Shown one piece after another: positions 17,105-25,337 of a stretch of DNA of 33,344 nt. Source of the stretch: Salinarimonas sp. (GTDB lineage Bacteria; Pseudomonadota; Alphaproteobacteria; Rhizobiales; Beijerinckiaceae); the NCBI GenBank assembly GCA_020832565.1, contig JAFIEI010000044.1, positions 1 to 33,344 on the forward strand. Reading direction: 5' to 3'. The stretch's first letter is position 1. Each line of letters opens with the position of its first letter. Below the pieces are notes generated by a model that searched no databases, was not told the DNA's origin, and worked only from the letters and a program-made list of their open reading frames with translations. The position numbers were made by a program, and so were the translations under genes.

Positions 17105-18301
17105 ATGGCAATCACCGAATCGACCTCGATGCGAGGCGCGAAACCCTCGTCGTCCATCCTGAACAACGAAACGTTTCGCTCGATCGTCTTCCAGTTCGTC
17201 ACAGTCGTCTGCATCTTCGGGCTCGGCTGGTACTTCGTCACCAATACCATCGACAACATGGCCCAGCGCGGCATGTCGGCGGGCTTCGGATTCCTCAACG
17301 TCTCCGCCGGCTTCGGCATCAGCTTCACGCTGATCCCCTATCGCGAAGGTGACACCTACTTTCGCGTCTTCCAGGTCGGCATCGCCAATACCCTGCTCGT
17401 CGCCGTGATCAGCATCGTCGGCGCGACCGTGATCGGGCTGATCGTTGGCCTGATGCGCATGTCGAAGAACTGGCTCGTGCGCAACATCGCGCGCTGGTAC
17501 ATCGAGATCCTGCGCAACACCCCCCTGCTCCTGCAGATCATCGCGTGGTATTTCGGCGTCTTCAACCTTCTGCCCCGTCCCCGCGACAGTCTCGACTGGG
17601 GCGAACTGTTCTTCCTGAACAACCGTGGCTTCTACATGCCCGGCCCGGTGCCCGGTGAGGGCTTCACCGTCACGCTGATCGCCCTTGCGATCGCGATCGC
17701 CGGCGCTGTCCTACTGCGCCGCTGGGCCCGCAAACGCCAGGAGGCGACGGGCAAGTATTTCCCCGCCGTCAGCGTCGGTCTCGCCGTGATCGTCGCATTG
17801 CCGCTGACCGTGTTCCTGCTTTCCGGCGCACCGCTGGCCTGGGACGTTCCGGCCCTTCAGGGCTTCAACTATCGCGGCGGGCTCAACGTGCCGCCCGCCC
17901 TGTGCGCGCTGGTTCTCGCGCTGGCGATCTATACCTCCTGCTTCATCGCGGAAATCGTGCGCTCGGGCGTGCAATCGGTCAGCCACGGGCAGACGGAAGC
18001 CGCACGCGCACTCGGGGTCAAACCCTCCTGGACCATGCGGCTGATCATCCTGCCGCAGGCCCTGCGGGTGATCATTCCCCCGCTGATCAGCCAGTATCTG
18101 AACGTCACCAAGAACTCCTCGCTGGCCATTGCCATCGGTTTCCCCGATCTCGTGAGCGTGTGGATGAACACATCCCTGAACCAGTCCGGTCGCGCGATTC
18201 CGATCGTCGCCATGACCATGGCCTTCTACTGCACCGTGAGCCTGTTCGTGTCGCTGATCATGAACGTCTACAACCGCCGCATTCTGCTGAAGGAGCGCTG
18301 A
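17105..18301 (+). CDS. aapQ: Amino-acid ABC transporter permease (AapQ-like)
   Basis: This 398-residue inner-membrane permease is of the long HisM/AapQ type. It opens with a cytoplasmic leader of about 25 residues, a first hydrophobic helix (about 27-50, VFQFVTVVCIFGLGWYFVTN), then the NTLLVAVISIVGATVIG and NTPLLLQI segments of the family. The ATPase-coupling EAA loop reads EAARALGVKPSWTMRLIILP near the C-terminus. The length matches AapQ of rhizobia (about 400). The ATG at 17105 has GGAG eight bases upstream. aapM begins three bases after its stop, so the two permease subunits are tightly coupled. Confidence 0.95.
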   Translation: MAITESTSMRGAKPSSSILNNETFRSIVFQFVTVVCIFGLGWYFVTNTIDNMAQRGMSAGFGFLNVSAGFGISFTLIPYREGDTYFRVFQVGIANTLLVAVISIVGATVIGLIVGLMRMSKNWLVRNIARWYIEILRNTPLLLQIIAWYFGVFNLLPRPRDSLDWGELFFLNNRGFYMPGPVPGEGFTVTLIALAIAIAGAVLLRRWARKRQEATGKYFPAVSVGLAVIVALPLTVFLLSGAPLAWDVPALQGFNYRGGLNVPPALCALVLALAIYTSCFIAEIVRSGVQSVSHGQTEAARALGVKPSWTMRLIILPQALRVIIPPLISQYLNVTKNSSLAIAIGFPDLVSVWMNTSLNQSGRAIPIVAMTMAFYCTVSLFVSLIMNVYNRRILLKER

Positions 18302-18304
18302 GAG

Positions 18305-19663
18305 ATGAGCGACTCCACCACCACCACCAAGACGCAGCCGCTCATCTTCCAGCCGAAGCCGGAGCGGGCCGCGCCACCCAGCACCGTCGGTGTAATCGGC
18401 TGGATGCGCGAGAACCTGTTCTCCAGCGTGTCCAACACGCTGATGACGATCGTGGGCGCCTATATCGTCTACACCTTCCTCTCCGCAGTTCTGGGCTGGG
18501 CCGTGTTCAACGCGGTCTGGCAGGCGGAAGACCGCCGCGAATGCCTCGACCTGGTCGGGCGCTCCGGCGCCTGCTGGCCGGGCGTGATCCAATGGTTCGA
18601 CAACCTGATCTACGGGCTCTACCCCAAGGACCAGCTCTGGCGGATCAATTTCGGCTTTCTCGCGCTGATCCTCTGGGTCGCCCCGTTGTGGATCAAGCGG
18701 GTCCAGTCGAAGGTCGCGATCGGCATCACCGCCGTCATGCTCTATCCCTTCCTCGCCTCCTATTTCTTCCTCGGCGGCGAAAAGGGGATCATCTGGACGG
18801 TTCTGATTTCCGCGGGCCTCACCGGTCTGATCTGGGTCTGGCTGACGACCTTCACCGAAATCCGCTCCGGCAAGAGCTTTACCCGGACCATGGGCGAGAT
18901 GCTGGGCGCATCCGGCAAATCGGAGGAAGAGCAGCTCAAATTCGGACGGCTTTCGCTGATCGGCGTTTTCGCGATCTCGATGCTGCTCGTCTCGCAATGG
19001 GAACTGTCCTTCGTCTCGACACGGCAATGGGGCGGGCTGTTCCTGACCCTCGTGATCTCCGGCATCGGCATCACCTTCTCCATGCCGTCGGGGATCCTGC
19101 TGGCTCTGGGGCGGCGTTCCACGATGCCGCTGATCCGGCTTCTGTGCACGGGCTTCATCGAGCTGTTCCGCTCGGTGCCGCTGATCACCATCCTGTTCAT
19201 GTTCAACACCATGCTGCCGCTCTTCCTGCCGGTGGGCGTGGAGGTGAACCAGTTGCTGCGTGCCATCGTCGCCGTCTGCCTCTTCGCCGCCGCCTATATG
19301 GCGGAGGTGATCCGCGGCGGATTGCAGGCGATCCCGAAGGGGCAGTACGAAGCCGCCGCCGCGATGGGGCTCGGCTACTGGCAGGCCACGGCGCTGATCA
19401 TCATGCCGCAGGCGCTGAAGATCATGATCCCGACCATCGTCGGCAACTTCATCGGCCTGTTCAAGGACACCACCCTGGTCTCGATCATCGGGTTGTTCGA
19501 TCTGCTCAACATGGCCCGCTCCGTGGGTGAGGACAGCCGCTGGCTCGGTCTGTTCATCGAGCCGTTCTTCTTCATCACGCTGATCTACTTCTTCTTCTGC
19601 TTCCTGATGTCGCAATATTCGATCAATCTCGAGCGCAAGCTCGAAGCCGGCGCGAGACGCTGA
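18305..19663 (+). CDS. aapM: Amino-acid ABC transporter permease (AapM-like), extended
   Basis: The second permease subunit has 452 residues, longer than the roughly 385 of rhizobial AapM. After the first membrane helix (about 44-65) it keeps the AapM hallmarks [16 protein letters not shown] (77-91) and LYPKDQLWR. Residues 163-232 contain two extra hydrophobic stretches around a charged loop ([16 protein letters not shown], then [10 protein letters not shown]), which seems to account for much of the added length. The normal permease core resumes at [13 protein letters not shown], with the coupling loop [18 protein letters not shown] near the C-terminus. AAGGAG lies about ten bases upstream of the ATG. 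It forms the heteromeric channel with AapQ. Confidence 0.94.
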   Translation: MSDSTTTTKTQPLIFQPKPERAAPPSTVGVIGWMRENLFSSVSNTLMTIVGAYIVYTFLSAVLGWAVFNAVWQAEDRRECLDLVGRSGACWPGVIQWFDNLIYGLYPKDQLWRINFGFLALILWVAPLWIKRVQSKVAIGITAVMLYPFLASYFFLGGEKGIIWTVLISAGLTGLIWVWLTTFTEIRSGKSFTRTMGEMLGASGKSEEEQLKFGRLSLIGVFAISMLLVSQWELSFVSTRQWGGLFLTLVISGIGITFSMPSGILLALGRRSTMPLIRLLCTGFIELFRSVPLITILFMFNTMLPLFLPVGVEVNQLLRAIVAVCLFAAAYMAEVIRGGLQAIPKGQYEAAAAMGLGYWQATALIIMPQALKIMIPTIVGNFIGLFKDTTLVSIIGLFDLLNMARSVGEDSRWLGLFIEPFFFITLIYFFFCFLMSQYSINLERKLEAGARR

Positions 19664-19674
19664 GGGAGGATGAC

Positions 19675-20460
19675 GTGAGCACGGATACGATCGAACAAAC
19701 CGTCGCCAGCGCCAAGCAGTCCGGTCGCAAGATGATCGAACTGGTCGGGATGAACAAATGGTACGGTAATTTCCAGGTCCTGAAGGATATCGACCTGACG
19801 GTCTATGAGGGGGAGCGGATCGTCGTCTGCGGCCCCTCCGGATCGGGCAAGTCGACCATGATCCGCTGCATCAACCAGTTGGAGATCCACCAGGAAGGCA
19901 ACGTCATCGTCAACGGCAAGGCCTATGGCAAGGACGAGAAGCAGAACGACCTGATCCGCCGGGATATCGGCATGGTCTTCCAGAGCTTCAACCTGTTCCC
20001 GCATCTCTCGGTGCTCGAGAACTGCACCATGGCGCAGATCTGGGTCAAGGAAACGCCTAAAGCCGAGGCGGAAGCAGTGGCGATGCATTTCCTGGAGCGC
20101 GTGCGAATCCCTGAGCAGGCGCTGAAATACCCGCTCCAGCTCTCGGGCGGCCAGCAGCAGCGCGTCGCCATCGCCCGGGCGCTTTGCATGAATCCGAAAA
20201 TCATGCTCTTCGACGAGCCCACCTCGGCGCTCGATCCGGAAATGATCAACGAGGTGCTCGAGGCCATGATCGAGCTGGCGAAATCGGGCATGACCATGAT
20301 CGTGGTCACCCACGAGATGAACTTCGCCCGCAAGGTCGCCGACAGGGTGATCTTCATGGATCAGGGCGAAATCGTCGAACAGGCGCCGCCGCATGAATTT
20401 TTTGACAATCCGCGTTACGACCGCACGCAACTGTTCCTGAGCCAGATCCTGCACCATTAA
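19675..20460 (+). CDS. aapP: Amino-acid ABC transporter ATP-binding protein (AapP-like)
   Basis: The 261-residue ATPase powers the AapQM permease. Walker A is GPSGSGKST (53-61), the signature LSGGQQQR (156-163), Walker B IMLFDEP (176-182), and the switch histidine His213 in VVTHEM. The Q-loop is [10 protein letters not shown]. This is the polar amino-acid (GlnQ/HisP/AapP) subfamily. The start is GTG at 19675, with a strong GGAGGA five bases upstream; it lies 11 bases after aapM. It completes a full transporter (binding protein, two permeases, ATPase). Confidence 0.96.
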   Translation: MSTDTIEQTVASAKQSGRKMIELVGMNKWYGNFQVLKDIDLTVYEGERIVVCGPSGSGKSTMIRCINQLEIHQEGNVIVNGKAYGKDEKQNDLIRRDIGMVFQSFNLFPHLSVLENCTMAQIWVKETPKAEAEAVAMHFLERVRIPEQALKYPLQLSGGQQQRVAIARALCMNPKIMLFDEPTSALDPEMINEVLEAMIELAKSGMTMIVVTHEMNFARKVADRVIFMDQGEIVEQAPPHEFFDNPRYDRTQLFLSQILHH

Positions 20461-20519
20461 TAGGGAAATCGCGCCCGACCGGGTGCAAGCGAACACGGAT
20501 GGTTCCGACAGGAGACGGC

Positions 20520-21734
20520 ATGGCCCTCGACATTGCGCATGTGCGCGCCCTGTTTCCCGCGCTCGCGGATGGTTTCGCCTATTTCGACAATGCCGGCGGC
20601 TCGCTCGTACTCAAACCCGTGGCCGAGCGGATCAGCGAGTACCTGCTCACCACCAGCGTCCAGACCGGCGCCTCCTACAGCCATTCGCAGCGCGCTTCCG
20701 CGCGGGTGCTCGAGGCCCGCACGGCGGTTGCGCGCTTCATGAATGCCGCGCGCCCGGAGGAGATCGTGCTGGGCGCCTCCGCCACCATGATGATGCGCAC
20801 GCTGGCCCAGGCCATGGCGAGCCAGTTCCAGCCCGGCGACGAGGTGATCCTCACCAATTTCGACCACGAAACCAATATCGGCCCCTGGCTGACGCTCGAA
20901 GAGCGCGGTGTCGTGTTCAAGTTCTGGGAGATCAACCGTGATACCGCGACGATCGATCTCGCCGATCTGGACGCGCTTTTGAGCGACAAGACGAAGCTCG
21001 TCTGCGTGACGCATGTCTCCAACATCCTCGGCACGATCAATCCGATCCGCGCCATCGCGGATCGCGTGCATGCGGCGGGCGCGAAGCTCGTCGTCGACGG
21101 TGTGGCCTACGCCCCGCACCGCGCCATCGACGTGCAGGCGCTCGATGTGGATTACTACGTCTTCAGCTTCTACAAGGCTTACGGCCCGCATTTCGCGGCG
21201 CTCTACGGGCGCTACGAACTCCTGCGGGAGCTCGATAATCTGTATCACTACTTCTACGACAAGGACAAAGTCCCGGCCAAGCTGGAGCCCGGCAATACCA
21301 ATTACGAGCTCGCCTGGGGCTCGGCCGGTATCGTCGATTATTTCGATGCACTCGGCGGCGGCAGCGGCGACCATGCCGCGATCGCGCGCGCCTTTGCGGA
21401 TGTCGCCGACCACGAAGCCGCGATCGGCGAACGCCTGCTCGATTACCTGCGCGGCAAGAACGGCGTGCGCATCATCGGCGAGCGCGGTTCGGACAAGGCG
21501 GTCCGCGTCCCGACCATCTCCTTCAAGGCCGACGGGATCGACAGCGAGGCGATCACGCGCAAGGTGGATGATGCCGGGATCGGCATCCGTTTCGGTGATT
21601 TCCATTCACGCCGGCTGGTCGAAGCCCTCGGTCTGAACCCGATGGGCGGCGTCGTGCGCATTTCGATGGTGCATTACAATACGCTCGAGGAAGTCGACCG
21701 GGTCATCGCGGCTTTGGACCGGGCAATGGTGTAA
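20520..21734 (+). CDS. Class V aminotransferase-fold protein (cysteine-desulfurase-like, no catalytic Cys)
   Basis: The 404-residue PLP enzyme resembles the 'cysteine desulfurase-like' TIGR01976/VC1184 group. The PLP-binding lysine is Lys219 in FSFYKAYGPH, the pyridine-nitrogen aspartate is Asp193 in LVVDGVAYAPH, and the FDHETNIGPW segment (115-123) contacts PLP. True desulfurases have an active-site cysteine in the C-terminal loop; the matching region GIRFGDFHSRRL (about 355-366) has none, and the only cysteine is Cys162. It therefore probably does not release sulfur and may be an aminotransferase, lyase or epimerase. AGGAGA lies five to six bases upstream of the ATG, 59 bases after aapP on the same strand, so co-transcription with the aap genes is likely. 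Confidence 0.88.
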   Translation: MALDIAHVRALFPALADGFAYFDNAGGSLVLKPVAERISEYLLTTSVQTGASYSHSQRASARVLEARTAVARFMNAARPEEIVLGASATMMMRTLAQAMASQFQPGDEVILTNFDHETNIGPWLTLEERGVVFKFWEINRDTATIDLADLDALLSDKTKLVCVTHVSNILGTINPIRAIADRVHAAGAKLVVDGVAYAPHRAIDVQALDVDYYVFSFYKAYGPHFAALYGRYELLRELDNLYHYFYDKDKVPAKLEPGNTNYELAWGSAGIVDYFDALGGGSGDHAAIARAFADVADHEAAIGERLLDYLRGKNGVRIIGERGSDKAVRVPTISFKADGIDSEAITRKVDDAGIGIRFGDFHSRRLVEALGLNPMGGVVRISMVHYNTLEEVDRVIAALDRAMV

Positions 21735-21775
21735 GGTTCGTTGCCACTACCAAGGACTGTTCCAGATCGCGAATC

Positions 21776-21812
21776 ATGCTATCCCGGATAGCTGAATGCG
21801 ATCAGGGATAGC
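21776..21812 (+). promoter_or_regulatory. Dyad and SD-masking repeat before the DUF6916 gene
   Basis: GCTATCC-C-GGATAGC is a perfect 15-bp palindrome at 21778-21792. A third copy of the half-site, GGGATAGC, lies at 21805-21812, overlapping the likely ribosome site of the gene starting at 21816. GCTATCCC (21778-21785) can pair with all eight bases of that copy. The first dyad closely matches the one at 7381-7402, including the AT and TGAAT flanks. It may be a DNA operator, an RNA control element, or both. Confidence 0.45.
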
Positions 21813-21815
21813 GCT

Positions 21816-22133
21816 ATGCTCGACAAGCTGACATACGACGATTTCAAGGATTACCGAGGCAAGACCTTCATGCTCGAGGGGATCGGCGGGCAGGTGGAGA
21901 TGCGCCTGCTCGACGTGCGGCGCTCGCCCTATTCTGGCCTGCCCACCCAGCGCCAGCCCTTCGCCATCCTCTTCGTGGCGCCGGACAAGCCGGCCCTTGC
22001 CGGAAAGATGTACAATATCCGCCATCCCGGGCGCGGACTCGTCGAGGGCATGTTCATCTCGCCGGTGCTGCCGCCGCCCCAATTCCTCCAGGAAACCCGC
22101 GAGATGCGCTTCTACGAGGCGATCTTCAACTGA
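21816..22133 (+). CDS. DUF6916-like protein of unknown function
   Basis: The 105-residue protein is small, mostly beta, and has no signal peptide or membrane segment. It begins MLDKLTYDDFKDYRGKTF, continues with VEMRLLDVRRSP and RQPFAILFVAP, and ends with RHPGRGLVEGMFISPVLPP and YEAIFN. This order (short acidic N-term, LxxV strand, F-x-I/L-x-F strand, tyrosine/HP turn, P-V-x-P, YEAIFN tail) resembles the DUF6916 domain as I recall it; no search was made. It lies alone between the aminotransferase and, convergently, lptB. GGGA precedes the ATG by about eight bases inside a repeat that could hide it. No function is proposed. Confidence 0.7.
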   Translation: MLDKLTYDDFKDYRGKTFMLEGIGGQVEMRLLDVRRSPYSGLPTQRQPFAILFVAPDKPALAGKMYNIRHPGRGLVEGMFISPVLPPPQFLQETREMRFYEAIFN

Positions 22134-22145
22134 GATACGGGTGCC

Positions 22146-22988
22146 TCAGAGCCGGAAATCCTCGCCGAGATAGAGCCGGCGCACATCGGGATTCGCGATG
22201 ATTTCCTGTGGCGTGCCCTCGGTGAGGACGCGGCCGGAATGGATGATGTAAGCCCGATCGATCAGGCCGAGCGTCTCGCGCACATTGTGATCGGTGATCA
22301 GCACGCCGATCCCGCGGCGGGTGAGATGACGCACGAGATTCTGGATGTCGCCGACGGCGATCGGATCGATACCCGCGAAAGGCTCGTCCAGCAGCATGAA
22401 GGCAGGATCGCTCGCCAGCGCCCGGGCGATCTCGCAGCGCCGACGCTCCCCCCCCGAGAGCGCGATCGAGGGCGCCTTGCGCAGCCCCTCGATATGGAAT
22501 TCCGCCAAGAGCGCATCGAGCTTTTCCCTCCGCCGGCGGCGATCGGGCTCGACCACTTCCAGCACGGCGCGGATATTGTCCTCGACATTCAGCCCGCGAA
22601 AGATCGAGGCCTCCTGCGGCAGGTAGCCGATTCCCAGTCGCGCGCGCCGATACATCGGCAGCGCCGTGACATCGGCACCTTCGAGGCTGATATTGCCGCG
22701 ATCGGCGGCGACGAGCCCGGTGATCATGTAGAAGATCGTCGTCTTGCCGGCGCCGTTGGGGCCGAGCAGGCCGACAGCCTCGCCACGCCGCACGGTCAGC
22801 CCGGCATCCTGCACCACGGTACGGTCGCCGTAGCGCTTCTGCAGCCCCTTGACCGCGAGAATGCCCTGCCCTCCGAATGTCTCCTCGGCGCGATGCGCCG
22901 AGATATCACCGAGAGCGGTGGCATAGGGTATGGAATGGTCGAATTGATCGTTCACGGTAGCGGGTTCATCCCCCGGAATCTGCTTCAC
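22146..22988 (-). CDS. lptB: LPS export ABC transporter ATP-binding protein
   Basis: LptB is the cytosolic ATPase of the LptB2FGC complex, which extracts LPS from the inner membrane. Walker A is GPNGAGKTT (76-84), the signature LSGGERRR (177-184), Walker B FMLLDEP and the switch His234 in ITDHN. GIGYLPQEASIFRGL is the characteristic LptB Q-loop segment. The 280-residue form carries about 40 extra N-terminal residues compared with E. coli LptB (241). Its start is the GTG at 22988, which has only a weak ribosome site; a GTG 11 codons later is an alternative. It is the last gene of rnd-lptC-lptA-lptB; the rpoN gene usual in this order class is not downstream. Confidence 0.95.
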   Translation of the reverse strand: MKQIPGDEPATVNDQFDHSIPYATALGDISAHRAEETFGGQGILAVKGLQKRYGDRTVVQDAGLTVRRGEAVGLLGPNGAGKTTIFYMITGLVAADRGNISLEGADVTALPMYRRARLGIGYLPQEASIFRGLNVEDNIRAVLEVVEPDRRRRREKLDALLAEFHIEGLRKAPSIALSGGERRRCEIARALASDPAFMLLDEPFAGIDPIAVGDIQNLVRHLTRRGIGVLITDHNVRETLGLIDRAYIIHSGRVLTEGTPQEIIANPDVRRLYLGEDFRL

Positions 22989-23030
22989 GCTCTGCTTTAA
23001 TCGAGCCGGGCATCGGGCGCAATCTCGGGC

Positions 23031-23654
23031 TCAGCGCTGGTTTCCACCGCCGGGCACGAACAGGCCGCGCACGCGCTGCGTCGCTCCGGCTTCGACATTG
23101 GCCACACCGCGATCGATATCGTAGACGAGGCGTTCGCCGCGCGTGACGTTCTGCCCCTGGCTGAGCGCGACATCACCGGTAATCACCATTTCGCCCCTAG
23201 CGCGGTCATAAGTCGCCTGATCACCTGTTGCTACCTGATCCTGCGATAGGATCGTGACGGGCCCGGCGCATTCGATACGCTGGATCGCGTCACCTGCCTC
23301 ATCGCCGCTTCCGCCGGTGGGGTTGCGATCGAAATAGATCGTGAGCTGCGAGCAGCGGATCGTGGTATCGCCCTGAACGGCCACGACATTGCCTTCATAG
23401 ACAGCACGGTTCTCGCGGTCGAACACGTCGAGCCGGTCGGCATCGATGCGGATCGGCGCGGTCGATTCGGTACCCAGCCCGCCGAATGCCCGATCCGGGT
23501 TCTGCGCTGCGGCCGGGCCGGTCATGACCGGTGATCCGGCCAGGGCGAATCCCAAAAGCGCGACAATGCCGAAAGCGGCCCGGCGCATGCGCGATCGCGG
23601 CGCGCGACGAAGATTGCGGGGCATAGGCGGGCGAAGCGAAAAGGACCCTGTCAT
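23031..23654 (-). CDS. lptA: LPS transport periplasmic protein LptA
   Basis: The 207-residue precursor belongs to the OstA-like family, which forms the beta-jellyroll bridge carrying LPS across the periplasm. A basic N-terminus leads into a hydrophobic segment (AAFGIVALLGFALAG) and a cleavage-like GPAAAQ. IDADRLDVFDRENRAVYEGNV is the hallmark start of the OstA domain, followed by TTIRCSQLTIYFDR and later GDVALSQGQNVTRGERLVYD. ATG 23654 is used, but ATGs 10 and 22 codons later are possible. It begins 12 bases after lptC and is 42 bases from lptB, so the genes form one operon. Confidence 0.93.
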   Translation of the reverse strand: MTGSFSLRPPMPRNLRRAPRSRMRRAAFGIVALLGFALAGSPVMTGPAAAQNPDRAFGGLGTESTAPIRIDADRLDVFDRENRAVYEGNVVAVQGDTTIRCSQLTIYFDRNPTGGSGDEAGDAIQRIECAGPVTILSQDQVATGDQATYDRARGEMVITGDVALSQGQNVTRGERLVYDIDRGVANVEAGATQRVRGLFVPGGGNQR

Positions 23655-23666
23655 CGAAATCGGCTT

Positions 23667-24425
23667 TCAACGGTTGGAATTGCCGGCTGGCGACGCGTCG
23701 CCCTGTGGGGCCATCTGCGCGTCACTGCCCAGACGTGGTGCGGCGAGGACGCTCTCGACGCCCCCCTCGAAACTGATCACGGCACCGCCTTCGGTGATGC
23801 GCATGCTCCTGGCCTTGATGGTCCCGTCGGTAAACGACAGCGAGACCGGCGCCCCGGATTCGACGGTACCGGCTGCAAAGTCGATATCGGCGATGCTCAT
23901 ATCCAGAACGTAACCCGTCGACGATACCACACGCACGTCACGCTCGAGCACGAGATATTCGGTCTGGGTATCGAATCGCCCGGTAGCGGCCTCGATCCGG
24001 GCGGTCTGACCCTCATCGTCGACGGTAATATTCGCTCGCAATTCGCGCAAATCGATCAGATGCGGCTCGCGGACGTCCTGAGAGGCATCTTCGGCGGTGA
24101 CCTCATATGGCCGCGTTTCGTCCTGGAAGCCGCGCAGGCGCGGGGCATCCATGACCACGCGGGTGCCCGAGACGCTGATCGGCCCGATGCTGATGCCGCC
24201 GTAGCGCGAAAAGGGGTTGAGCCAGGTCAAGGCGAAGATGAGGACGACGGCCAAGACGGCGGCGACCGGTATCGCGCGGCGCAGGAAACGGACCCGCCGC
24301 GAATGGCGCATGGCGCGGGCGTGTTCGCGCAGGTGCTTCTCACGCCATTGGAGCTGCGGCGCGCCGCCTGCGGACACACCGTCCGCAGCGAGAACCGCAT
24401 GTCCACCATGATCATCGCCTCTCAC
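23667..24425 (-). CDS. lptC: LPS export ABC transporter periplasmic protein LptC
   Basis: LptC is a bitopic inner-membrane protein that passes LPS from LptBFG to LptA. One membrane helix lies at RRAIPVAAVLAVVLIFALTW after a basic cytoplasmic segment. The periplasmic jellyroll has ISVSGTRVVMDAPRLRGFQ, RPYEVTAEDASQDV and, later, VSLSFTDGTIKARSMRI. The N-terminus is uncertain. GTG 24425 (252 residues) gives the cytoplasmic leader of about 40 residues common in rhizobia, while ATG 24311 would give 214 residues but has no ribosome site. lptA follows 12 bases later, and rnd precedes it by 159 bases. Confidence 0.88.
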   Translation of the reverse strand: MRGDDHGGHAVLAADGVSAGGAPQLQWREKHLREHARAMRHSRRVRFLRRAIPVAAVLAVVLIFALTWLNPFSRYGGISIGPISVSGTRVVMDAPRLRGFQDETRPYEVTAEDASQDVREPHLIDLRELRANITVDDEGQTARIEAATGRFDTQTEYLVLERDVRVVSSTGYVLDMSIADIDFAAGTVESGAPVSLSFTDGTIKARSMRITEGGAVISFEGGVESVLAAPRLGSDAQMAPQGDASPAGNSNR

Positions 24426-24584
24426 TGCGCTCAATTCGTACCGCCTCGTTGATCCGCGAGCCACGTCGCAAGAGATGGCAAACGAGATGCCACATGCCCG
24501 GATCCCCGCTCTGTGCGCCGACGCCATGGCGAAGTTATGTCGCTTTCATGAAAAGGGAAAGAGGGGCAAGCGGGGTCGTCGCAT

Positions 24585-25214
24585 TCAGCTATGGGAGAAT
24601 ATATCGGTCTCGGGCCAGCCGGCGAGATCGAGGCGCGCGCGGGTCGGCAGGAAGTCGAAGCAGGCTTGCGCCAGATCGCCGCGCTCTTCGCGTGCCAGCA
24701 TCACGTCGAGGCGCTCTTTCAGCTTGTGCAGGTAGAGCACGTCCGACGCGGCATATTCGAGCTGCGCCGGGCTCAGGGTCTGCGCCGCCCAGTCGGAGGA
24801 TTGCTGCTGCTTGGATATTTCCACCTGCAGCAACTCGCGCAGCAGATCCTTGAGCCCGTGGCGATCCGTATAGGTGCGCACGAGTTTCGAAGCGATCTTG
24901 GTGCAATAGATCGGCGCCGGCATGGCGCCCAGGGCATGCGACAGCACCGCGAGATCGAAACGGGCGAAGTGGAAGAGCTTCAGGACGCCGGAATCCGCGA
25001 GCACCCGCGCGAGAACCGGTGCCCCGCCATGCGGTCGGCTCAGCTGCTCACGCGTGATCTGCACGACATCCGCATCGCCGTCCCCCTTCGATATCTGCAC
25101 GACACAAAGGCGGTCGCGCAGCGGATTGAGGCCCAGCGTCTCGGTATCGACGGCGATCGACGGACCGGAATCGTAATCGGCGGGGAGATCCCCCAGATGG
25201 TGACGCACGCCCAT
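24585..25214 (-). CDS. rnd: Ribonuclease D, short (no HRDC domain)
   Basis: The 209-residue protein is a DEDDy 3'-5' exonuclease acting on RNA 3' ends, such as tRNA precursors, in the cytosol. Exo I is AVDTETLGL with Asp23 and Glu25; Exo II is FHFARFDLAVL with Asp87; Exo III is YAASDVLYL with Tyr154 and Asp158. The C-terminal HRDC domains of E. coli RNase D (375 residues) are missing, as is common in alphaproteobacterial forms. GAGGAAG precedes the ATG by eight bases. It is the first gene of the block leading into lptC and is divergent from the RNA methyltransferase gene. Confidence 0.93.
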   Translation of the reverse strand: MGVRHHLGDLPADYDSGPSIAVDTETLGLNPLRDRLCVVQISKGDGDADVVQITREQLSRPHGGAPVLARVLADSGVLKLFHFARFDLAVLSHALGAMPAPIYCTKIASKLVRTYTDRHGLKDLLRELLQVEISKQQQSSDWAAQTLSPAQLEYAASDVLYLHKLKERLDVMLAREERGDLAQACFDFLPTRARLDLAGWPETDIFSHS

Positions 25215-25337
25215 GCGTTGGCTTCCTCGGTTGATCAGTTGAATGCGCTCGTGATTTCACTTCGCCCGGCATCTGTCAATTCGCGCCCGATCGGGCACCT
25301 GCTTGACACCCGCACGCAGCCCGGCCATCCCGATGCG

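Noticed and set aside
17711-19615. 634-codon open frame on the minus strand opposite aapQ and aapM
   Set aside because: The product is dominated by D, E, H, Q and R, the usual antisense of membrane-protein codons, and it runs across two certain genes.
24591-25337. Upstream extension of the RNA methyltransferase frame across the rnd gene
   Set aside because: The frame stays open only as the antisense of rnd, and the SpoU family similarity starts after 25338.
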